A DNA stretch of 63,878 nt from Sphingomonas sp. 67-36 (GCA_001897375.1 MKSU01000009.1:168431-232308), one strand, 5' to 3'; positions 1 to 10,964 are shown, numbered from the stretch's first letter. The notes: generated by a model from the sequence alone, not told the origin. Made by a program: numbers and translations.

Positions 1-892
1 TGAGCACGGTGTTGACCACGCCCGCCACCGCGTCCGCGCCGTAGATGGCGGCGGCGCCGTCGCGCAGCACCTCCAGCCGCTCCAGTCCGTTCACCGGAAT
101 GGCGTTGGTGTTGTAGGTCAGCACCGGCACGAGTTGGTCGTTCGCCTGGCTGGTCGGGTGATTGACCACGCGGCGGCCGTTGAGCAGCACGAGCGTGTTG
201 CCGATGCCGAGGTTGCGCAGGTTGACCGAGCCGACGTCGCCGCGCGCCGCGTTGCTGCTCTGCGGCAGATAGGAGCTGTTGAACGTCACGTCGCCGAACT
301 GCGGGACGGAGCGGAACAACTCGTCGCCCGATACCGCGCCGGTATCCTGAATTTCGCGCGCGCCGATCAGCGTCACCGGCAGCGCCTCGTTGACCTTGGC
401 GCCCTTGATCTGGGAGCCGACGACGACGACTTCGGTGGCGGGCGTCTGATCGGCGTCCTGCGCAGCGGCGGGAGCCGGGACAGTGGCGGCCCCCGGCGCA
501 GCCTCTTGCGGCTGCGGGGCGAAGTGCATCGGGGTGGCGATGCGGTGCGAGACCGGCCGGCCCGGATCGCGCGCGGTCAGCGCGACGACATGGCCGTTGA
601 TCGACGCGACGCGCAGCGGAGAGCCTTCGAGGATTTTCGCCAGCGCGTTCTCGGCGGCGTAGCTGCCCACCACCGCCGGTGCGCGGCTGGTCGCGAGGTT
701 CGCGGAAGGATACAGCAGCCGATAGCCGGATTGCTTGGAGAACGCCTGCAAGGCGTCGCCCAGTGGCTGGGCGGGAATGTCGAAGCGCACGGCCTGGGTT
801 TGCGCCAGGGCCGGCTGCGACAGCATCGCCAGCGCCACGGCCGCGGTGCTGGCCTGCGCGACGAGCGCGATTCGTCCGATTCCGATGAGCAT
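1..892 (-). CDS. TonB-dependent receptor with N-terminal STN signalling domain (5' part only)
   Basis: Outer-membrane TonB-dependent receptor; the start is at 892 and the gene runs off the left edge, so only about 297 N-terminal residues are seen. They show a signal peptide (residues 1-30, ending PALAQ), a secretin/TonB short N-terminal (STN) domain at about 35-90, a low-complexity Pro/Ala linker, then the plug domain (about 130 onward) with LRNLGIGNTLVLLNGRR and ERLEVLRDGAAAIYGADAV, typical of this family. An STN domain indicates transducer-type receptors that signal to a FecR-like protein. The divergent neighbour pair is exactly an ECF sigma factor and FecR, so a Fec-type surface-signalling circuit is likely. 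The substrate cannot be told from this part. Confidence 0.9.
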   Translation of the reverse strand, partial: MLIGIGRIALVAQASTAAVALAMLSQPALAQTQAVRFDIPAQPLGDALQAFSKQSGYRLLYPSANLATSRAPAVVGSYAAENALAKILEGSPLRVASINGHVVALTARDPGRPVSHRIATPMHFAPQPQEAAPGAATVPAPAAAQDADQTPATEVVVVGSQIKGAKVNEALPVTLIGAREIQDTGAVSGDELFRSVPQFGDVTFNSSYLPQSSNAARGDVGSVNLRNLGIGNTLVLLNGRRVVNHPTSQANDQLVPVLTYNTNAIPVNGLERLEVLRDGAAAIYGADAVAGVVNTVL

Positions 893-1012
893 CTGATCTG
901 TCCCCTTTTTGCCGGTTTTCCGGCCTGTCATTTCGTCTGACGGGCGGCTGCGGCATTGCCTCCATCCGGCCGGCGAACTTTTTTGCAATTTTCCGTCTCG
1001 ACAGCGTGGGCA

Positions 1013-1684
1013 ATGGCGGCTTTCATACGCGCGGGGGAAAGGACGGGCGGCATTGCCCGCCTGCGATATCGAAAAGGGGGGAGCGCGGCGCTGCTCGATC
1101 GGGACGACAGGCTGCATTGGTTCAAGACCGTCATTCTGCCGTTCCAGCCGGTGCTCCGGCGGCGGTTGAGGCGGCTGGTGCGCGATGCCGACGATCTCGA
1201 CGATCTGGTCGCCGAGGTGCTGGCGCGCACCTATGCCTATGACGGATGGCGGGACATCCGCCACGGGCTCGCGTTCATGACGCGCGCGGCGCACAACATC
1301 CTGATCGACCAGCAGCGGCGCGAGGTGATCGTCTCGATCGACTATGTCGCCGATCTGGAAGTGCTCCAGCGCAGCATATCCTATGACGAGATGTTCGATG
1401 CGCGCGACGCGCTGCGGCATCTCGAAAGCGTCGTCGAAACGCTCTCCCCGCAACCGCGCAGGGCCTTCCTGTTGCGGCGGGTGCAGGGCCATTCGGTCGG
1501 CGAGGTGGCGGAGATCATGGGGATATCCGTCTCAACGGTGGAGAAGCATCTGGCGAAAGCCCTGGCGCGCGTGGCGCGCGCGCGGGCCGAGCAGGAGGAT
1601 CAAGGCGTTGTCCAGCGGCGCGGCGAAGGCGAACGGGCGGAAGGCGATCCGCGACGAGGCGGCGACATGGGTCGTTCGCCTTGA
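1013..1684 (+). CDS. ECF RNA polymerase sigma factor, FecI-like
   Basis: Sigma-70 family extracytoplasmic-function sigma factor. Region 2 is visible around DADDLDDLVAEVLARTYAYDGW, and region 4 with its helix-turn-helix around GHSVGEVAEIMGISVSTVEKHL, which binds the -35 element. The start is uncertain: ATG at 956 and 1013 are in frame and the conserved part only begins near DRLHWFKTVILPFQP (about 1108), so the true start may be downstream, possibly a non-ATG codon after the GGGGGGAG run at 1075-1082. The 3' end overlaps the FecR gene by 77 bases. With the divergent STN-type receptor it forms a FecI/FecR/FecA-like set; it probably transcribes the receptor gene. Confidence 0.85.
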   Translation: MAAFIRAGERTGGIARLRYRKGGSAALLDRDDRLHWFKTVILPFQPVLRRRLRRLVRDADDLDDLVAEVLARTYAYDGWRDIRHGLAFMTRAAHNILIDQQRREVIVSIDYVADLEVLQRSISYDEMFDARDALRHLESVVETLSPQPRRAFLLRRVQGHSVGEVAEIMGISVSTVEKHLAKALARVARARAEQEDQGVVQRRGEGERAEGDPRRGGDMGRSP

Positions 1685-2627
1685 CGCCGACCCGCGTCTG
1701 CGCCCCGAAGCCAATGCCTGGATAGACGCCGATCCGCGCCACGCCGTCGCCTTCGCCGAAGCGGAGGCGGCGTGGGAGGCGGCGCGCCATGTCCGGCTGC
1801 GCGGCGACGTGGCGGTGGCGGACGATGAGGAGACGCCGGTCGCGGTGGCGGTCGAGCCGCTGCCGCTCGTCCAGCGCCATATCACCCGCCGCTCCGCCGC
1901 GATCGGGCTGCTCGCCGCTTCCACGGCCGGCGCTGTCGGGCTGGGGCGAATGCTGCTGTCGTCGGACAGGAACCGCGTGGCCACGATCCACGGGCAGCAG
2001 CGGCTGACGCGGCTGGCGGACGGTTCGTCGATCCGGCTCAACAGCGGCACCACGCTGGACGTCAGCCTGAGCGGCTCGCGCCGTGTCGTCCGCATGATCG
2101 AGGGCGAGGCGCTGTTCGACGTCGCGCGGGACCGGCGGCGGCCGTTCGTGGTCGATCTCGGCGACGCGCGGGTGCAGGTGATCGGCACCAGCTTCAACAT
2201 CCGCAAGCGGCTGGATCGCGCCGAGCTGACCGTCACCAGCGGGCTGGTGGCGGTGAGCGATATCGACGGCCAGACGATCCGCGTCGGCGCGGGCGAGACG
2301 ACGCTGATCCGGCCCGGCCTTCTCGCTGCCGCCAACCCCGGCGAGGCGCTGATCCGTCAGCGTACCGCATGGCAGGACGGCTTCATCGAGCTGAACGACG
2401 AGACGATCGAGGAGGCCGTGGCGGAGTTCAACCGCTATCGCGACAAGCCGATCCTGGTGGCCGATCCGCGGATCGGCTCGCTCGTCGTCTCCGGCCGGTT
2501 CGGCATCCGCGAGAGCCGCGAGTTCGTCGATGCGCTGAAAAGCAGCTTCGCGATCAATGCGGTGACGATGCCGAACGGGTCGATCGCACTGTCGAAGGGC
2601 GAGGTGGCGTTGGGGCACGCGGAATAG
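1608..2627 (+). CDS. FecR family anti-sigma regulator
   Basis: Inner-membrane FecR-like protein of about 339 residues, which holds the ECF sigma factor and relays the signal of the loaded receptor. An N-terminal cytoplasmic DUF4880-type segment (EAATWVVRLDADP, with a conserved Trp) precedes one membrane segment around AAIGLLAASTAGAVGLG, then the periplasmic FecR domain (LADGSSIRLNSGTTLDV; GEALFDVARD; VQVIGTSFNIR) and a C-terminal STN-like region. The chosen start is TTG at 1608 because a perfect AGGAGG lies at 1593-1598, nine bases upstream, and the FecR homology begins directly after it. It overlaps the sigma factor gene by 77 bases, consistent with translational coupling. Confidence 0.85.
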   Translation: MSSGAAKANGRKAIRDEAATWVVRLDADPRLRPEANAWIDADPRHAVAFAEAEAAWEAARHVRLRGDVAVADDEETPVAVAVEPLPLVQRHITRRSAAIGLLAASTAGAVGLGRMLLSSDRNRVATIHGQQRLTRLADGSSIRLNSGTTLDVSLSGSRRVVRMIEGEALFDVARDRRRPFVVDLGDARVQVIGTSFNIRKRLDRAELTVTSGLVAVSDIDGQTIRVGAGETTLIRPGLLAAANPGEALIRQRTAWQDGFIELNDETIEEAVAEFNRYRDKPILVADPRIGSLVVSGRFGIRESREFVDALKSSFAINAVTMPNGSIALSKGEVALGHAE

Positions 2628-2737
2628 GCGGGCCGGCCGGCCTGTTCCCGCGCATCCGCGAAGTTGAAAACCTGAGACGCTGTTTCGATGCCGGTGGGGC
2701 TGGCGGAACGCTCGGCTGACCGGCTGTTTCGATCGGG

Positions 2738-2777
2738 CCCCTTCGTCATCCGGCCTTGCGGCGGGGCGACGAAGGGG
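2738..2777. terminator. Inverted repeat between convergent fecR-like gene and uvrA
   Basis: Perfect 10-base arms CCCCTTCGTC (2738-2747) and GACGAAGGGG (2768-2777) with a 20-base loop lie between the ends of two convergent genes. There is no run of T on either side, so termination is inferred from position rather than from a canonical structure. Confidence 0.45.
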
Positions 2778-2785
2778 AATCGACC

Positions 2786-5710
<2,925 letters not shown>

Positions 5711-5717
5711 GAAGGGA

Positions 5718-5732
5718 GTTCTACTTCTGTTC
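5718..5732 (-). promoter_or_regulatory. LexA (SOS) box upstream of uvrA
   Basis: The plus strand reads GTTC-TACTTCT-GTTC, a perfect match to the alphaproteobacterial LexA operator GTTC-N7-GTTC. It ends 7 bases before the uvrA start codon, so bound LexA would block transcription or early elongation. The consensus is established knowledge; binding here is inferred. Confidence 0.85.
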
Positions 5733-5808
5733 CGGCCGGCTTTCCAGTCCCGACAGATGGGGCCGGCGATCTGATGCGGCAAGGAGGGCTGGCGCCGCGC
5801 CGGATGTG

Positions 5809-5815
5809 TATTATA
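5809..5815. promoter_or_regulatory. Possible -10 element shared by uvrA and the small gene at 5846
   Basis: TATTATA is nearly symmetrical: on the minus strand it gives a perfect TATAAT (5810-5815) facing uvrA, on the plus strand TATTAT (5809-5814) facing the small gene. No convincing -35 is seen on either side. Which direction is used, or both, cannot be decided. Confidence 0.35.
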
Positions 5816-5845
5816 TAGATGCTACACTCGGCAGTGGAACGGAAA

Positions 5846-6163
5846 ATGGCGAAGAAGGACGGCAAGAAGGGGAAGCGCATCCCCAAACGCATCGGCGGGA
5901 TGAAGATTCCCAAGGAATTGCGTCAAGCAGGCGAGGCGCTGCTCGACAAGGCCAATTCTCCGGCGGGGCGCGAAATCATCGCATCCGGCCTGACAATGGC
6001 GGCGGCGGCGGCGAGCGCGGCGGCGATCAAGCATCGCATGAAGGCGGAGCCGGCGCGCAAGCCCGGCGATCCCGGCACCATCGATCCGCAGCGCATCGCC
6101 GACGCAGTGGGCGACATGGCGGAGAACGTGCTCGATCGCATCTTCGGCGCAAGGAAGGCATGA
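5846..6163 (+). CDS. Small hypothetical protein, Lys-rich N-terminus with Ala-rich helix
   Basis: A 105-residue protein of unknown function. The N-terminus is strongly basic (MAKKDGKKGKRIPKR), followed by an amphipathic stretch, an Ala-rich helix (LTMAAAAASAAAIKHRMK, about residues 55-72) that is short for a membrane anchor, and an acidic C-terminus (DAVGDMAENVLDRIFG). No catalytic motif or signal peptide is seen. An in-frame ATG at 5819 would add nine residues, but a -10-like TATTAT at 5809-5814 would start transcription near 5820, so 5846 is preferred. It is divergent from uvrA. Similar small basic proteins occur in sphingomonads, but no function can be assigned. Confidence 0.6.
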   Translation: MAKKDGKKGKRIPKRIGGMKIPKELRQAGEALLDKANSPAGREIIASGLTMAAAAASAAAIKHRMKAEPARKPGDPGTIDPQRIADAVGDMAENVLDRIFGARKA

Positions 6164-6249
6164 CGACGATTACCGCGATTTCATCCGGCGGACGCGCTGC
6201 CGTCAGCCGGCGCGCTGCAGAAACGCGGCTCCGATCAGGAGGAATTGGC

Positions 6250-6498
6250 ATGAAGCAATCGAAGTTGATGCTCTCAATCGCCGCCGGCACGCTGGCGTTG
6301 AGCGGGACGCCCGCGCTGGCCAAGGGCTGCATCCGCGGCGCGATCGCCGGCGGAGTCGCGGGCCATTACGCCGGGCATCATGCCGTCGCGGGCGCGATGG
6401 CGGGCTGCGCGGCGGGCCATTATTACTACAAGCACAAGGCCGCCGTCGCCGCACAGAAGCAGGCGCAGACCGCGCATCCGGCGCCAGCGCATCAGTGA
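6250..6498 (+). CDS. Small exported Gly/Ala-rich protein
   Basis: An 82-residue exported protein of unknown role. The start at 6250 has a good ribosome-binding site (AGGAGGAA at 6237-6244). The signal peptide is MKQSKLMLSIAAGTLALSG with cleavage after PALA. The mature part has glycine-zipper-like spacing with two related halves (GAIAGGVAGHYAGHHA and GAMAGCAAGHYYYKHKAA) and two Cys residues that could form a disulfide. Gly-zipper small proteins often insert in or bind to membranes; that is family-style inference only. It follows the basic small gene by about 86 bases on the same strand and is closed by a strong hairpin. Confidence 0.7.
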   Translation: MKQSKLMLSIAAGTLALSGTPALAKGCIRGAIAGGVAGHYAGHHAVAGAMAGCAAGHYYYKHKAAVAAQKQAQTAHPAPAHQ

Positions 6499-6510
6499 CA
6501 GGCGGACGCC

Positions 6511-6537
6511 GACGCTCTCCCCGCCGGGGAGAGCGTC
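6511..6537. terminator. Strong hairpin between convergent genes
   Basis: A perfect 12-base-pair stem GACGCTCTCCCC / GGGGAGAGCGTC with a 3-base loop lies between the end of the Gly-rich gene (6498) and the end of the Slam gene (6544). There is no clear T-run, but position and stem strength suggest a bidirectional terminator. Confidence 0.6.
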
Positions 6538-6543
6538 GCGCCG

Positions 6544-7905
6544 TCAGAAATAGCGCGCCAGCGCGAAGCGCAGACGGGTGCGGTTGTTGGCGTAGAGTGG
6601 CAGGGTGGAATCCATCCGGCTCCAGCTCACTCCGATCGTCGGCGAGAAGCCCAGCCAGGCGAACGCGCGATTGCCGACCGTGGCGCGCAGCGAGAAGCGC
6701 CAGTCGTGGCGCGGGTCGGTGGAGAAGATCGGCAGCGGTGCGTCATAAAGCGCACGGCTGAACGATCCGCCGAGACCGACGTTGAACCCGGCCGGCAATT
6801 CCCCGCCGATGCCGGCGATCATGCCGAGCTCGACGCTGGAATAGGCCTTGGCGCGAAAGGCGTCGCGGCGCAGGAAGACGCCGCCCGAAGTGACGATCGA
6901 GCGCGCGACGACGCGCTCATAGGTCGCGTAAAGACCTGACTGCCAGCCGTTGTAATTGTTGTCGAACGGCGATGCGGTGTGCCGCACGTCGAGTTGCAGG
7001 CCGACGCGCGAGGCGTCGCTGACATCGGCTTCCAGTCCGCCCTTCATCCCCACCTGCCGGGTGATGAGATGCTGGCCGAACACGCGATCCGCGCCCACCG
7101 CCTGCATCCGCACGCGCAGGCTCTGGTTCAGCGCGACTTCCGCGCCGCCGGCAAGTTCATAGGAGAAATCGTTGAAACGGCTGTCTCCATAGACCGTCTT
7201 GGCCGCGTCGAAATCGCCGAGCAGGCTGACGTCGCCGCCGACCGGCAGCTTCACGCCGCTCTCGATCGTCGCGAAATGGCCGGTGCCTGATCGCGCGCGC
7301 GCATCAGGGCTGAGCGCGAGCGGGATCGCCAGCGGCCCGAACAGCACGGTGACGCTGTCCGCGCCGGTCGCGTTGTTGATGTTGGTGTCGGGCGCGAAGC
7401 CGGCGTCGAGATTGAGCGTCCAGGCGCGTTTCGAGCGGATCACGTTGCGCGCCAGCCGGATCGTCCGCGCGACCTCCGGCGGCAGGTCGCGGTCCTCGGC
7501 GGCGAGGCGGAACTCGCGGTCGGCCGATTGCGCGTGTCCCATCGCGAACAGGGTGCGCGCCAGTTCCAGCCGCACGCGCGTCTGGCGCGGATCGTCGACC
7601 AGGATCGCGCGGAACATCTCCGCCGCGCGCGGCAGGTCGCCGGTCTGCTCGGCGATATAGCCGGCGAGGAAGCGATAGTGGAAGGTGAGCTGCGGCACGC
7701 CGGCCAGCGCCTCCACCATCGGCTTCGCCTCGGAATAGCGTTTGGCGGCGACGAGCTTCTGCACCTCGTCGAGCAGTTCGGCGGGGGTGAGGCGCGCCTT
7801 GCACGTCTGCGCGACGCACTGGTCGATCAGCGCCTGCGCGCCCGCGCCGCAGGGGGCGAGCGCCGCTGCCGCCAGCAGCGCCGCCGCCGCTGTGCCGCGC
7901 ATCAT
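6544..7905 (-). CDS. Slam-family surface lipoprotein exporter (TPR plus DUF560 barrel)
   Basis: Predicted outer-membrane protein of 453 residues resembling the Slam (surface lipoprotein assembly modulator) family, which moves specific lipoproteins to the cell surface. A signal peptide (cleavage near CGAGAQA) is followed by TPR-like helices at about 40-150 (LVAAKRYSEAKPMVEALAG; GDLPRAAEMFRAILVDDPRQ), then from about 165 a beta-barrel with alternating strands (WTLNLDAGFAPDTNINNATG, a DUF560 hallmark), ending in the barrel-type aromatic residue F (LRFALARYF). The gene starts inside the stop region of the upstream lipoprotein gene (7902-7905 overlap). That pairing of a lipoprotein with its exporter is the usual Slam arrangement. 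Confidence 0.82.
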   Translation of the reverse strand: MMRGTAAAALLAAAALAPCGAGAQALIDQCVAQTCKARLTPAELLDEVQKLVAAKRYSEAKPMVEALAGVPQLTFHYRFLAGYIAEQTGDLPRAAEMFRAILVDDPRQTRVRLELARTLFAMGHAQSADREFRLAAEDRDLPPEVARTIRLARNVIRSKRAWTLNLDAGFAPDTNINNATGADSVTVLFGPLAIPLALSPDARARSGTGHFATIESGVKLPVGGDVSLLGDFDAAKTVYGDSRFNDFSYELAGGAEVALNQSLRVRMQAVGADRVFGQHLITRQVGMKGGLEADVSDASRVGLQLDVRHTASPFDNNYNGWQSGLYATYERVVARSIVTSGGVFLRRDAFRAKAYSSVELGMIAGIGGELPAGFNVGLGGSFSRALYDAPLPIFSTDPRHDWRFSLRATVGNRAFAWLGFSPTIGVSWSRMDSTLPLYANNRTRLRFALARYF

Positions 7906-9092
7906 TTCTTGCCCGTGTAAGCGCCCAGGATATCGATCCGCTGGTCCGGCGTGCCGCCGACGATGCGGAAGCCGCCGCCGATCTCCTGCGCCGCCGGGCC
8001 GAAGAAGGCGCCGTCAAGGCTGGAGCCGGCGATCGAGACGACATAGTCCTTGCCGCCCGGCGTGGTGAACTTGGCGTCGCCGATCGTGCCGGTGAAGCCG
8101 CCCTTGCCGACGAGATCGATCGTCGCGGAGCCATGGGCGGTGAAGGCGGTGCCGCCGGGCAGCACGTAATTGCCGTTGGTATAGGCATCGAGCGCGGCGG
8201 CCGAGACGGTGCCGGTGAACGCGGAACTGACGGAGAGCTTGGCGAAATCCACCGTCGTGGTCTGCGATCCGGTGATCCACTGGAAATAGGTGGAGGCGAG
8301 CGGATCGGTGTCGATCAGTGGATTGAACACCATCGTCGCCAGCATGTCGCCCGTGTAAGTGCCGCTGCCGGTTTTCGGCACGACCGAATTGTCGCTGCGC
8401 TCGCCATAGGCGAACACCGCGCGATCGAGCGAATAGCTGTTCTCGAGATAGGTGCCCTTGGTCACCGGATCGGTCTGCTTGACGACGCCCAGCGCGTTGC
8501 GGACATAGCCGGCATAGGTGACATATTGCGTGGTGGTGCCGGGCTTCTGGTAGAAGAAGGTCTGCACCTGCGACGTATAGGTATCGTTGCCGACGACATA
8601 ATGATTGGGATCGCCGCCGGAGATGACCGGGCCGCTGGAGGAGCCGGCCTGGAGATACTGGATGTTGGCGGCGGCAGGCAGTTGCGGCACGTCCGCCTGC
8701 GGCTGCGAAAGACCGCCGAAATCGACGCGGTGTGCCGGATCCTGGAAACGGTTCGTGCCGGTCGAGACGCTGGCGAGCGGCCGGTTGACCGTCACCTCGA
8801 AGATCGCGTCGCGCGGATTGTACGACACGGTGATGCCGCCGTCGCGCGGGGTGTTGGCGTCGCCCGCGTAAAGCTCACCATACTGGGTCTGGCCGTCGTC
8901 GCGCGTCTTGTACGCGAAATGCTGTGCGCCACCGATCGCATCGTAGGTCTTGGTCTCGGTCGGGTTGACGAAGGTGCCGGTGGAGCCTGAGCCACCCGAT
9001 GAGGGTGCGCCGACGCTGCCGGCGGATTGCGGGCCGGCGCCGCCGCAGGCGGCAAGCGCGGTCGCGGACGCGAGGATGATGTAATTACGCAT
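7902..9092 (-). CDS. TbpB-like surface lipoprotein, probable Slam substrate
   Basis: Lipoprotein of 396 residues. The signal peptide MRNYIILASATALAAC ends in a lipobox with Cys16, followed by a long Gly/Ser-rich flexible linker (about 17-45) of the kind that tethers surface lipoproteins. The C-terminal half is a beta-rich fold (about 265-396) ending in GFRIVGGTPDQRIDILGAYTGKK-like strands, similar to the handle/barrel domains of transferrin-binding protein B and other Slam-dependent lipoproteins. The start at 9092 is preferred to 9116 because it gives a clean signal peptide. The overlapping downstream gene is the presumed exporter. The ligand is unknown, and no TonB receptor lies beside it. 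Confidence 0.75.
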   Translation of the reverse strand: MRNYIILASATALAACGGAGPQSAGSVGAPSSGGSGSTGTFVNPTETKTYDAIGGAQHFAYKTRDDGQTQYGELYAGDANTPRDGGITVSYNPRDAIFEVTVNRPLASVSTGTNRFQDPAHRVDFGGLSQPQADVPQLPAAANIQYLQAGSSSGPVISGGDPNHYVVGNDTYTSQVQTFFYQKPGTTTQYVTYAGYVRNALGVVKQTDPVTKGTYLENSYSLDRAVFAYGERSDNSVVPKTGSGTYTGDMLATMVFNPLIDTDPLASTYFQWITGSQTTTVDFAKLSVSSAFTGTVSAAALDAYTNGNYVLPGGTAFTAHGSATIDLVGKGGFTGTIGDAKFTTPGGKDYVVSIAGSSLDGAFFGPAAQEIGGGFRIVGGTPDQRIDILGAYTGKK

Positions 9093-9179
9093 GGTGACGA
9101 ACCGTTCCCCCAGCAAGGTCTGGGCGGAAAGTAACCGTGCGTGGTTAAGAGTTGGTCAACGACGCGCCGGCGCGCGCCT

Positions 9180-9959
9180 TTACTTCCCGCGCCGCTTGCG
9201 GTGGCTCTCGAGGTCCAGCACCGCCGAATCCTCGCCATCGGGCAGCAGGCCGAGGCGGCGGGCGACTTCCTGATAGGCCTCCGCCTCGCCGCCGAGATCG
9301 CGGCGGAAGCGATCCTTGTCGAGCTTCTCGTTGGTGTTCATGTCCCACAGGCGGCAGCCGTCCGGGCTGATCTCGTCCGCCAGGATGATGCGGCCGTAGT
9401 CATTGTCCCAGATGCGGCCGAACTCCAGCTTGAAATCGACCAGCCGGATGCCGACCCCGGCGAACAGGCCGGACAGGAAATCGTTGATGCGGATCGCGAG
9501 GTCGGCGATGTCGTGCATCTCCTCCTGGCTGGCCCAGCCGAACGCGGCGATATGCTCGTCCGTGATCATCGGCGTGCCGAGCGCATCGTCCTTGTAATAA
9601 TATTCGAGGATCGTGCGCGGCAGACGCGTGCCTTCCTCGATCCCCAGCCGCTGGCTGAGCGAGCCGGCGGCGACGTTGCGCACCACCACCTCGATCGGGA
9701 TGATCTCCACCTGCCGGATGAGCTGCTCGCGCATGTTGAGGCGGCGGATGAAATGCGTCGGCACGCCGATATGATCGAGCAGGGTGAAGATATGCTCGGA
9801 GATGCGGTTGTTGAGCACGCCCTTGCCGTTGATCGTGCCGCGCTTCTGCGCGTTGAAGGCGGTGGCGTCGTCCTTGAAATACTGGATCAGCGTGCCCGGC
9901 TCCGGCCCTTCGTAGAGGATCTTCGCCTTGCCTTCGTAGATCTGCCGCCGCCGCGCCAT
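9180..9959 (-). CDS. purC: Phosphoribosylaminoimidazole-succinocarboxamide synthase
   Basis: SAICAR synthetase of de novo purine synthesis, 259 residues: ligates aspartate to CAIR with ATP. Family signatures include the N-terminal [34 protein letters not shown] and [14 protein letters not shown]. The length is normal for the short bacterial form. The start at 9959 ([13 protein letters not shown]) is the family N-terminus. It is transcribed alone; a terminator hairpin of the upstream gene lies 26 bases before it. Identification is clear from the motifs. Confidence 0.97.
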   Translation of the reverse strand: MARRRQIYEGKAKILYEGPEPGTLIQYFKDDATAFNAQKRGTINGKGVLNNRISEHIFTLLDHIGVPTHFIRRLNMREQLIRQVEIIPIEVVVRNVAAGSLSQRLGIEEGTRLPRTILEYYYKDDALGTPMITDEHIAAFGWASQEEMHDIADLAIRINDFLSGLFAGVGIRLVDFKLEFGRIWDNDYGRIILADEISPDGCRLWDMNTNEKLDKDRFRRDLGGEAEAYQEVARRLGLLPDGEDSAVLDLESHRKRRGK

Positions 9960-9974
9960 CGCCGCTTACCCTCG

Positions 9975-10018
9975 AAAAATGAACAGCCCCGGCGGCGCGA
10001 ATGCCGCGCGGCCGGGGC
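9975..10018 (-). terminator. Rho-independent-type terminator downstream of the DUF4349 gene
   Basis: On the minus strand, arms GCCCCGGC and GCCGGGGC (10018-9986 region) enclose a GC-rich loop and are followed by a T-rich tail (TGTTCATTTTTC). It lies between the end of the DUF4349 gene (10063) and purC (start 9959). Confidence 0.65.
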
Positions 10019-10062
10019 GGGAATCTGTCCGGGGCTATACGGGAAGGGGGCTGCCGGCGCAA

Positions 10063-10908
10063 TCAGTCGGCGCCGGCGGAGCCTGTCGTCCTCCACCATC
10101 CACGTGCCGCCTCGCCCCAGCGCCGCCACGCGAGCAGCGCCAGCAGCAACGCGAGCGCGGGCGGCCCGAGCAGCGCGATCGCGCCGAGCAGCACGGCCAG
10201 CGTCCATTGCGCCGAGGTGCCCGCCATGTCCGCAGCCTCCGCCAGCACGGCATAGGCGCCGAAGCCGCGTACGACGGTGCCGGAATGATAGGTGAAGGTG
10301 ACTGGCGTGCTGGCGAGGGTCGCCCGCTGCTCCTGCGTCTGCCGCTGCGCCTCGCGGCGTAGCGCGTCGAGATCGCCGCGTTGCCGCGCCAGTTCGGCTC
10401 GGGCATTGTCGGGGACGTCTTTGCGTGCCAATTCGCGGTCGATCTTCGCGCGGGCTTCGGCCAGCGCGGTGTCGGCTTGCTCGATCCCGGCGATTTGCGC
10501 GGCAGCGTCAGTGCCGGTGATCGCGGCGTCGATCAGCATCCCGTCCGCCGCTTCGATCGCCGCGATGCCCTGTCGGCCGAAGGCGCGGGCGAGCGTGGGG
10601 TCGAGCTTGAACGCCAGCATCGCCTCCACCCCGTCACCGCGAGTCAGCGTGTAGCGCATTCCGGTGATCCGGCAGCGGGTTACGCCGAGCTTTTCGCATG
10701 CCTGCGCATGCGCCTCCTGCGCGCTCGCGATCCTGGTGGGGGGAAGACGGAAGGCATAGCGATAGTCGAAGGCCACACCCGGCGCGGCGGTGACATCGAC
10801 TCCCGGCCCTGACCTGCCGGTGTCCGCGTTGGACGATTCTTCCTCCACTGCCTTGCTGCACGCCGCCAGCATGAGGCAGGCGCAAAGCACGGTCGAAATG
10901 CGTCGCAT
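10063..10908 (-). CDS. DUF4349 family lipoprotein
   Basis: Membrane-bound lipoprotein of 281 residues, unknown function. The start at 10908 gives the signal peptide MRRISTVLCACLMLAAC with lipobox Cys17; the preceding GGGAGAGCG fits a ribosome-binding site. The family layout is visible: a beta-rich domain with YRYAFRLPPTRIASAQEAHAQACEKLG, a coiled coil (ARAKIDRELARKDVPDNARAELARQRGDLDALRRE, about 170-205), a second beta strand block with FTYHSG, and a C-terminal membrane helix (WTLAVLLGAIALLGPPALALLLALLAW) followed by a basic tail. It is expressed from its own promoter, which carries nested palindromes suggesting specific repression. Confidence 0.8.
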   Translation of the reverse strand: MRRISTVLCACLMLAACSKAVEEESSNADTGRSGPGVDVTAAPGVAFDYRYAFRLPPTRIASAQEAHAQACEKLGVTRCRITGMRYTLTRGDGVEAMLAFKLDPTLARAFGRQGIAAIEAADGMLIDAAITGTDAAAQIAGIEQADTALAEARAKIDRELARKDVPDNARAELARQRGDLDALRREAQRQTQEQRATLASTPVTFTYHSGTVVRGFGAYAVLAEAADMAGTSAQWTLAVLLGAIALLGPPALALLLALLAWRRWGEAARGWWRTTGSAGAD

Positions 10909-10926
10909 GATCGCTCTCCCATGGAT

Positions 10927-10964
10927 TCCGATAATATATCGGATCGATAGGATAATACGGTCAA
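10927..10964 (-). promoter_or_regulatory. Promoter with nested palindromic operator, upstream of the DUF4349 lipoprotein
   Basis: On the minus strand TTGACC (10959-10964) could be the -35, with a -10 in the AT-rich GATATATT block (about 10934-10941). Two inverted repeats overlap this -10: TCCGATA-ATA-TATCGGA (10927-10943, perfect 7-base arms) and TATCG-GAT-CGATA (10937-10949). That suggests a dimeric repressor site. No regulator gene is identified for it; the nearest is the LysR gene at 11416. Confidence 0.5.

Noticed and set aside
9131-9159. TTGACC plus GGTTAC as promoter of the lipoprotein-Slam pair
   Set aside because: The -10 matches the consensus poorly, so the call would be arbitrary.
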